A stretch of DNA of 64,000 nt, taken from positions 10,237,501 to 10,301,500 of the forward strand of contig NZ_CP127173.1 of assembly GCF_030264295.1 (NCBI RefSeq). The letters run 5' to 3'. The notes beneath the pieces are model-generated. The model was not told where the DNA came from. It did not search any database and saw nothing but the letters and a program-made list of their open reading frames with translations. Below, in pieces: positions 58,684 to 64,000 of this stretch. The DNA is from Amycolatopsis nalaikhensis. GTDB taxonomy: Bacteria; Actinomycetota; Actinomycetes; Mycobacteriales; Pseudonocardiaceae. Position numbers and translations under genes: made by a program. Positions within the stretch are counted from its first letter, which is position 1, and the number at the start of each line of letters is the position of its first letter.

Positions 58684-61600
58684 TCAGACGTTGCGGCGGT
58701 ACTGGCCGCCGACCTCGAAGAACGCCTCCGTGATCTGGCCCAGCGAGCACACCCGGGCGGCGTCCATCAGCACCCCGAACAGGTTGCCGCCGCGGGTGGC
58801 CGCTTCGCGCAGCGTCTTCAGCGCCTGCTGGGCCTCCTCGTGGTGGCGGTGCTGGAAGTCCGCCAGCCGGTCCAGCTGGGACTGCTTCTCGGCCTCTGTC
58901 GCCCGCGCCAGCTCGACCTCGACGTCGTCCTCGCCCTCGCGCGGGTTGCGGAACGTGTTGACGCCGATGATCGGCAGCGAGCCGTCGTGCTTCTTGCGCT
59001 CGTACAGGATGGACTCGTCCTGGATCTTGCCGCGCTGGTAGCCCGTCTCCATCGCGCCGAGCACGCCGCCGCGCTCGGAAATCCGGTCGAACTCGGCCAG
59101 CACGGCCTCCTCGACCAGGTCGGTCAGCTCGTCGATGACGAACGAGCCCTGCAGCGGGTTCTCGTTCTTCGACAGGCCCCACTCCTTGTTGATGATCATC
59201 TGGATGGCCATCGCGCGGCGCACCGACGACTCCGACGGCGTCGTGATCGCCTCGTCGAACGCGTTGGTGTGCAAGGAGTTCGCGTTGTCGTAGAGCGCGC
59301 ACAGCGCCTGCAGCGTCGTGCGGATGTCGTTGAAGCTCATCTCCTGCGCGTGCAGCGACCGCCCGGACGTCTGCACGTGGTACTTGAGCTTCTGCGACCG
59401 CTCGTTCGCGCCGTAGCGCTCGCGCATCGCCACGGCCCAGATCCGCCGCGCCACCCGGCCGAGCACCGAGTACTCCGCGTCCATGCCGTTGGAGAAGAAG
59501 AACGACAGGTTCGGCGCGAAGTCGTCGATGTCCATGCCGCGCGCCAGGTACGACTCGACGTAGGTGAAGCCGTTGGACAGCGTGAACGCCAGCTGCGAGA
59601 TCGGGTTCGCCCCGGCCTCGGCGATGTGGTAGCCCGAGATCGACACCGAGTAGAAGTTCCGGACGCCGTGCTCGATGAACCACTCCTGGATGTCGGCCAT
59701 CATCCGGAGGCTGAACTCGGTGGAGAAGATGCAGGTGTTCTGGCCCTGGTCCTCCTTGAGGATGTCGGCCTGCACCGTGCCGCGCACGTTCTTCAGCACC
59801 GTTTCGCGGATCTCGGCGGCCTCGGCCTCCGACGGCTCCCGGCCGTGCTCGGCCCGGAACGCGTCGACCTTCTGGTCGATCGCGGTGTTGAGGAAGAACG
59901 CCAGGATCGTCGGCGCGGGGCCGTTGATCGTCATCGACACCGACGTGTTCGGCGCGGTCAGGTCGAAGCCGTCGTAGAGGACCTTCATGTCGTCGAGCGT
60001 CGCGATGGACACGCCCGACGTGCCGACCTTGCCGTAGATGTCCGGGCGCGTGTCGGGGTCGTGGCCGTACAGCGTGACCGAGTCGAACGCGGTCGAGAGC
60101 CGCTTCGCCTCCGAGTCGGCCGACAGCAGCTTGAACCGGCGGTTGGTGCGGAACGGGTCGCCCTCGCCCGCGAACATCCGCGCCGGGTCCTCCCCCTCGC
60201 GCTTGAACGGGAAAACCCCGGCCGTGTACGGGAAGTAGCCCGGCAGGTTTTCGCGGCGCAGGAACGAAAGCAGCTCACCGGACTCGGCGTAGCGCGGCAG
60301 GGCGACGCGCGGGATCCGGTTGCCGGACAGCGTGTCGCGCCACAGCTGCGTGCGCAGCTCCTTGTCGCGGATCTTGACGACCAGCTCGTCCTGCCGGTAC
60401 TCCTCCGCCAGCGCCTGGAACCGCTCGAGGAGTTTTGTCGACTCGCCGTCCACATCGGACTCGGCCGCGGCGAGCAGGCCGTCCAGCGCGTCGGTCGAGG
60501 CGTCCACCTTGGACAGTTCTTCGCGGGCGAGCGCCAGTGCGTCGCGCTTGCGGACCGCGGCGACCTGCTGTTCGGTCTTCGCGTGGTAGCCGCGCACCGT
60601 CTCCGAAATCTCGGCCAGGTAGCGGGCCCGGTTGCCCGGGATGATCGTCGACGCGTCGGTCGAGACCTTGCCCTCGACCTTCGGCAGCGTTCCCGCGGAC
60701 ACGCCGAGGCCCCGCTCGGCCAGCATGCCGCGCAGGTGCTGGTACAGCGCGGTGACGCCGTCGTCGTTGAACTTCGCCGCGCTCGTGCCGTACACCGGCA
60801 TGTCTTCGGGCGCCGACGAGAAGGCCTCGCGGTTGCGCACCAGCTGGCGCGCGACGTCGCGGCGGGCGTCCTCGGCGCCGCGGCGCTCGAACTTGTTGAT
60901 CGCGACGACGTCGGCGAAGTCGAGCATGTCGATCTTCTCCAGCTGCGACGCGGCGCCGAACTCCGGCGTCATCACGTACAGCGACTCGTCCACGAAGTCG
61001 ACGATCCCGGCGTCGCCCTGGCCGATGCCCGGCGTCTCGACGATCACCAGGTCGAACCCGGCGGCCTTGCACGCCAGGATGGACTCGCTGAGCCCGGACG
61101 GGATCTCGCCGGACGTCGTCCGGGTGGCCAGCGAGCGGAAGTAGACGGGCGAGCCGTCGAGGCAGTTCATCCGGATGCGGTCGCCGAGCAGCGCACCGCC
61201 GCCCTTGCGCCGCGACGGGTCGACGGCGAGCACCGCGATCCGCAGCTTGTCCTCCTGGTCGAGGCGGAAGCGGCGGATCAGCTCGTCGGTGAGCGACGAC
61301 TTGCCCGAACCGCCGGTGCCGGTGATGCCGAGCACGGGGACCTCGCGCTTGCCCGCGGCCTCGGTGATACCGCTCAGCAGGTCGCCGGAGAGCCGCTCGG
61401 CCTGCAGCTGGGTGATGACCCGCGAGAGCGCGGCGACGTCGCCGGAGAGCACCTTGTCCAGCGCCGGGCCCTCGGCCGCGAGGTCGACGTCGCAGGCCTT
61501 GATCATGAAGTTGATCATGCCCGGCAGGCCCATCTCGTACCCGTCCTCGGGCGAGAAGATGCGGGCGACGCCGCGCGAGTGCAGCAGCTCGATCTCCTCG

Positions 61601-61917
61601 CGCACGATCACCCCGCCCCCGCCGCCGAAGACCTTGATGTGGCCGGCGCCGCGCTCGCGCAGCAGCTCGACCAGGTAGGAGAAGTACTCGACGTGCCCGC
61701 CTTGGTAAGCAGAGATGGCGACACCCTGGACGTCCTCGGCGATGGCCGCGGTGGCCACCTCGTCGACGGACCGGTTGTGGCCGAGGTGGACGACCTCGGC
61801 GCCCTGGGACTGCAGGATCCGCCGCATGATGTTGATCGACGCGTCGTGGCCGTCGAAGAGGCTCGACGCGGTGACGAACCGGACGGGGTGCACGGGGCGG
61901 TACAGCTCGCTGCTCAT
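58684..61917 (-). CDS. icmF: IcmF, fused isobutyryl-CoA mutase
   Basis: A 1077-residue B12 enzyme that joins three parts: an N-terminal cobalamin-binding domain (Asp22-Gly-His24-Asp-Ala-Ser, His24 as lower ligand), a MeaI-like G-protein chaperone domain with Walker A at 200-208 (Gly-Thr-Gly-Gly-Ser-Gly-Lys-Ser-Ser) and Asn-Lys-Phe-Glu, and a C-terminal mutase barrel (about 560-1070, with Ser-Ile-Ser-Gly-Tyr-His-Ile-Ala-Glu-Ala-Gly-Ala-Asn). It interconverts isobutyryl- and n-butyryl-CoA; some relatives prefer pivalyl-CoA and the sequence alone does not decide. GGAGGG lies just before ATG 61917. An AT-rich inverted repeat (TCCAA/TTGGA, 61921-61950) lies upstream. Confidence 0.95.
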   Translation of the reverse strand: MSSELYRPVHPVRFVTASSLFDGHDASINIMRRILQSQGAEVVHLGHNRSVDEVATAAIAEDVQGVAISAYQGGHVEYFSYLVELLRERGAGHIKVFGGGGGVIVREEIELLHSRGVARIFSPEDGYEMGLPGMINFMIKACDVDLAAEGPALDKVLSGDVAALSRVITQLQAERLSGDLLSGITEAAGKREVPVLGITGTGGSGKSSLTDELIRRFRLDQEDKLRIAVLAVDPSRRKGGGALLGDRIRMNCLDGSPVYFRSLATRTTSGEIPSGLSESILACKAAGFDLVIVETPGIGQGDAGIVDFVDESLYVMTPEFGAASQLEKIDMLDFADVVAINKFERRGAEDARRDVARQLVRNREAFSSAPEDMPVYGTSAAKFNDDGVTALYQHLRGMLAERGLGVSAGTLPKVEGKVSTDASTIIPGNRARYLAEISETVRGYHAKTEQQVAAVRKRDALALAREELSKVDASTDALDGLLAAAESDVDGESTKLLERFQALAEEYRQDELVVKIRDKELRTQLWRDTLSGNRIPRVALPRYAESGELLSFLRRENLPGYFPYTAGVFPFKREGEDPARMFAGEGDPFRTNRRFKLLSADSEAKRLSTAFDSVTLYGHDPDTRPDIYGKVGTSGVSIATLDDMKVLYDGFDLTAPNTSVSMTINGPAPTILAFFLNTAIDQKVDAFRAEHGREPSEAEAAEIRETVLKNVRGTVQADILKEDQGQNTCIFSTEFSLRMMADIQEWFIEHGVRNFYSVSISGYHIAEAGANPISQLAFTLSNGFTYVESYLARGMDIDDFAPNLSFFFSNGMDAEYSVLGRVARRIWAVAMRERYGANERSQKLKYHVQTSGRSLHAQEMSFNDIRTTLQALCALYDNANSLHTNAFDEAITTPSESSVRRAMAIQMIINKEWGLSKNENPLQGSFVIDELTDLVEEAVLAEFDRISERGGVLGAMETGYQRGKIQDESILYERKKHDGSLPIIGVNTFRNPREGEDDVEVELARATEAEKQSQLDRLADFQHRHHEEAQQALKTLREAATRGGNLFGVLMDAARVCSLGQITEAFFEVGGQYRRNV

Positions 61918-61994
61918 CCCTCCAAAATACTTTGGCTTCCTACTATTGGAAACCCGAGGACTCGTGATGCGGATCTCAGGCCATCCGGGAGAAC

Positions 61995-62037
61995 TTGACA
62001 GACCCCTGTTCGGCGCTATGTTTAACGAGTTCGTTAA
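61995..62037 (+). promoter_or_regulatory. promoter and ArsR operator of the arsR-SRPBCC operon
   Basis: TTGACA (61995-62000) and TATGTT (62017-62022) are separated by 16 bases, a near-consensus housekeeping promoter, rare in this GC-rich window. The perfect palindrome TTAACGA GT TCGTTAA (62022-62037) overlaps the -10 box, as expected for an ArsR-type repressor blocking its own promoter. The arsR start is 17 bases further on. Confidence 0.7.
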
Positions 62038-62053
62038 TTAACAGGTTGGTGAA

Positions 62054-62380
62054 ATGACTGACACGTTGAGCCGCACGTTCGCCGCCCTCGCCGACCCGAC
62101 CCGGCGGGCCATCCTCGCCCGGCTGTCGGCGGGCGAAGCGACGGTCGACGAGCTCGCCGAACCGCTGCCGATGAGCCTGCCCGCGGTGTCGCGGCACCTG
62201 AAGGTGCTCGAACAGGCCGGGCTGATCACCCGCGGCCGCACCCGCCAGTGGCGGCCCTGCCGCCTGGAAGCGAAGCCCCTCGAAGACGTCGCCGACTGGG
62301 TCGCGGCCTACCGGCGCTTCTGGGACGACGGCTTCGACCGCCTCGAGGAGCACCTGAGGAAGCTGACCGGCGATGCCTGA
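62054..62380 (+). CDS. ArsR-family repressor
   Basis: A 108-residue winged-helix protein: Leu-Ala-Asp-Pro-Thr-Arg-Arg-Ala-Ile-Leu near the start and Leu-Pro-Ala-Val-Ser-Arg-His-Leu-Lys-Val-Leu-Glu in the recognition helix. It lacks the Cys motif of metal sensors (no Cys-Val-Cys), in line with the ArsR subgroup that precedes SRPBCC genes. It overlaps the SRPBCC gene by 8 bases and probably represses its own operon through the palindrome 62022-62037. Confidence 0.9.
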   Translation: MTDTLSRTFAALADPTRRAILARLSAGEATVDELAEPLPMSLPAVSRHLKVLEQAGLITRGRTRQWRPCRLEAKPLEDVADWVAAYRRFWDDGFDRLEEHLRKLTGDA

Positions 62381-62813
62381 GCTGACCATCACCCGGCTGT
62401 TCGACGCGCCGCGCGAGCTCGTCTACGCCGCCTGGACCGACCCCGACCAGCTGGCGTGCTGGCTCGGCCCGCGCGGGTTCACCGGGTCCGCGGTGACCGT
62501 CGACGCCCGGCCCGGCGGTCTCTGGCGGGCGTGCATCACCTCGCCCGACGGCGAAGAGCACTGGATGCGCGGCGTCTACCGCGAGCTCGACCCGCCCTCG
62601 CGGATCGTCTTCGGCTTCGTCTGGGAGACCGAAGGCGACCTGCGGGCGGAGACGCTCGTGAGCATCGGCTTCGCCGACGTCGGCGGCAAGACCGAGATGA
62701 CGTTCACCCAGCGCGGGTTCCCCACCACCGAGGACCGCGACGGCCACCACACCGGCTGGACCGAGTGCTTCGCGCGCCTGGCCGGGCACCTCCACGGAAA
62801 GGAACCGCGATGA
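62373..62813 (+). CDS. SRPBCC (AHSA1-like) protein
   Basis: A 146-residue START-like domain: Ile-Thr-Arg-Leu-Phe-Asp-Ala-Pro-Arg-Glu-Leu-Val-Tyr-Ala-Ala-Trp-Thr-Asp-Pro at the start and Gly-His-His-Thr-Gly-Trp-Thr-Glu-Cys near the end, the standard AHSA1 pattern. It should bind a hydrophobic small molecule in the cytoplasm. Fixed partner of ArsR genes of this kind; overlaps the DUF899 gene by four bases (ATGA). Confidence 0.9.
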   Translation: MPELTITRLFDAPRELVYAAWTDPDQLACWLGPRGFTGSAVTVDARPGGLWRACITSPDGEEHWMRGVYRELDPPSRIVFGFVWETEGDLRAETLVSIGFADVGGKTEMTFTQRGFPTTEDRDGHHTGWTECFARLAGHLHGKEPR

Positions 62814-63451
62814 CCCTGCCCCGGATCGTGTCCCCGGAAGAATGGCGAGCCGAGCGCGACGCGCTGCTCGTCAAGGAGAAGGCGCACATGAAGGCCGGTG
62901 ACCACCTCGCCGCCGAGCGACGGCGGCTGCCGATGGTCCGCTTCGGCGAGTACACGTTCGAGAGCCCGGACGGGCCGGTCTCGCTGGTGGACCTGTTCGA
63001 CGGCCGCCGCCAGCTGATCGTCTACCACTTCATGCTGCACCCGGGCGACGACGCCGGCTGCCCCGGCTGCTCGCTCGTCGTCGACAACCTCCCGCACCTG
63101 GCGCACCTGCACGCCCGCGACGTCACGCTCAAGGTCGTCGCGCCCGCGACGCCGCCCGAGATCGAGCGGTACCGGAAGCGCATGGGGTGGGACGTCCCGT
63201 GGGTGTCCGCGCACGGCACCACCTTCCCCGACGACTGCGGCGTCGGCAGGGGCTTCGGGGTGAGTGTGTTCCTGCGCGACGGCGACGCCGTCTACCGCAC
63301 CTACTTCACCTCCGGCCGCGGCGGCGAGATGTTCCTCGCCTCGCACCGCTACCTCGACGTCACGCCGCTGGGCCGCCAGGAGGCGTGGGAGGAGGAGAGC
63401 CGCGGCGACGACGCGCCCAGCTCCTGGTGGCGCCGCCACGACGAATACTGA
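62810..63451 (+). CDS. DUF899 thioredoxin-like protein
   Basis: A 213-residue protein with the DUF899 core: Leu-Val-Asp-Leu-Phe-Asp-Gly-Arg-Arg-Gln-Leu followed by Asp-Asp-Ala-Gly-Cys-Pro-Gly-Cys-Ser near residue 80, a thioredoxin-like Cys-x2-Cys site. The C-terminal Ser-Trp-Trp-Arg-Arg-His-Asp-Glu-Tyr is typical. Probably a cytoplasmic redox protein; role unknown. Third gene of the ArsR operon. Confidence 0.88.
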   Translation: MTLPRIVSPEEWRAERDALLVKEKAHMKAGDHLAAERRRLPMVRFGEYTFESPDGPVSLVDLFDGRRQLIVYHFMLHPGDDAGCPGCSLVVDNLPHLAHLHARDVTLKVVAPATPPEIERYRKRMGWDVPWVSAHGTTFPDDCGVGRGFGVSVFLRDGDAVYRTYFTSGRGGEMFLASHRYLDVTPLGRQEAWEEESRGDDAPSSWWRRHDEY

Positions 63452-63525
63452 AGAATTTCCGCCGCCGTGTCCGGTCGGCGGCCCCGGCTCCGACCTCCCG
63501 GTGAACCCACCTCAGGAGGAACGGA

Positions 63526-64000
63526 ATGCGCGAAATCGTCTACATGGTCCACACGTCGCTCGACGGCTGCGTCGAGGGCCCGAACGGCGAATTCGACTGG
63601 CCGGTGATGGGCCCCGAGCTGTCCGAGCACTCGCACGAGATGAGCGAGCGCTGCGGCGAGTTCGCCTACGGGCGCAAGGTCTGGGACATGATGGCGGCGT
63701 TCTGGCCGTCCGCCGAGACCATCTCGGACCACCCGCACGACATCGCGTTCGCGCCGATCTGGCGCGAGAAGCCGAAGGTCGTGTTCTCGCGGACGCTGGA
63801 GAAGGCGGACTGGAACACCCGCGTCGTCGGCGGCGACCTCGATGAAACCGTGGCGTCCCTGAAGGCCGAACCGGGCCGGGACCTGCTGCTCATGGGCGGC
63901 GCGGAGCTGGCCGCCGAGCTGACCGCGCGCGGCCTGATCGACGAGTACCTGGTGTTCGTGCACCCGGTCGTCCTCGGCGGCGCCAAGCGGCCGTTCGCCG
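63526..64000 (+). CDS. dihydrofolate reductase/RibD C-terminal family protein (3' end outside window)
   Basis: The gene starts at ATG 63526 after AGGAGG and is open to the last base, giving at least 158 residues. Val-His-Thr-Ser-Leu-Asp-Gly-Cys near 8-15 and Leu-Leu-Met-Gly-Gly-Ala-Glu-Leu near 120 are typical of the RibD_C/DHFR-like NADPH fold. The C-terminus is missing here. It follows DUF899 by 74 bases in the same direction and is likely the last gene of the ArsR operon. Confidence 0.88.
   Translation, partial: MREIVYMVHTSLDGCVEGPNGEFDWPVMGPELSEHSHEMSERCGEFAYGRKVWDMMAAFWPSAETISDHPHDIAFAPIWREKPKVVFSRTLEKADWNTRVVGGDLDETVASLKAEPGRDLLLMGGAELAAELTARGLIDEYLVFVHPVVLGGAKRPFA

Overview
The DNA is very GC-rich, uses GTG starts often, packs genes into operons joined by ATGA, GTGA or TGATG overlaps, and carries a full KstR-type sterol regulon. 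Together with several families of long palindromic intergenic repeats, this points to an actinomycete of the Pseudonocardiaceae type, most likely Amycolatopsis-like (inference from gene content and style, not from an rRNA). No rRNA, tRNA or CRISPR array was seen. 

Layout. 1-4.1 kb: the end of an alpha/beta hydrolase gene, then a broken membrane-protein gene split by an IS110-family element, next to an intact TIR-NPCBM gene. 4.1-9.3 kb: a translationally coupled operon (M20 peptidase, DUF3311, sodium-solute symporter, amidohydrolase) divergent from a two-domain Lrp regulator. 9.3-9.65 kb: four stem-loops with one conserved loop and co-varying stems. 9.7-16.6 kb: a secreted DUF1996 protein with a Q/N-rich insert, a frameshifted ECF sigma factor with its anti-sigma factor, and a divergent redox operon (lipoprotein, DUF4142, cytochrome b, ferredoxin, ferredoxin reductase). 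17-24.8 kb: an MFS/LysR pair and a duplicated AraC-VOC cassette with an MFS pump and a UvrA-like ABC ATPase, which looks like a drug-resistance block. 24.9-28 kb: lipid and housekeeping genes. 

28.2-55.8 kb is a steroid/cholesterol catabolic region. It encodes ring opening and A/B-ring cleavage (kstD, kshA, kshB, hsaA-D, and a second FAD steroid dehydrogenase), removal of the last C3 side-chain piece (chsE1-chsE2, chsH1-chsH2, ltp2), a further acyl-CoA dehydrogenase (chsE3) and the repressor kstR. Six operator-like palindromes of the form TnnAACnnGTTnnA lie in the promoters. Genes not obviously steroid-related (riboflavin kinase, wax-ester synthase/DGAT, lipase, Ddn-like F420 enzyme, SNF2/SWIM pair) are interspersed. 

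55.8-64 kb: an IS5-like element that has landed inside an intergenic palindrome, an F420-type LLM oxidoreductase, a methyltransferase, the fused mutase IcmF, and an ArsR-SRPBCC-DUF899-DHFR-like operon that runs off the end. 

The most unusual items are the co-varying stem-loop array (9269-9641), the TIR/NPCBM gene pair (629-4079), the candidate bridge RNA of the IS110 element with sequences matching both insertion flanks, a palindromic repeat read in frame inside chsE1, and a dispersed TCCAC-type palindrome written with rare codons.
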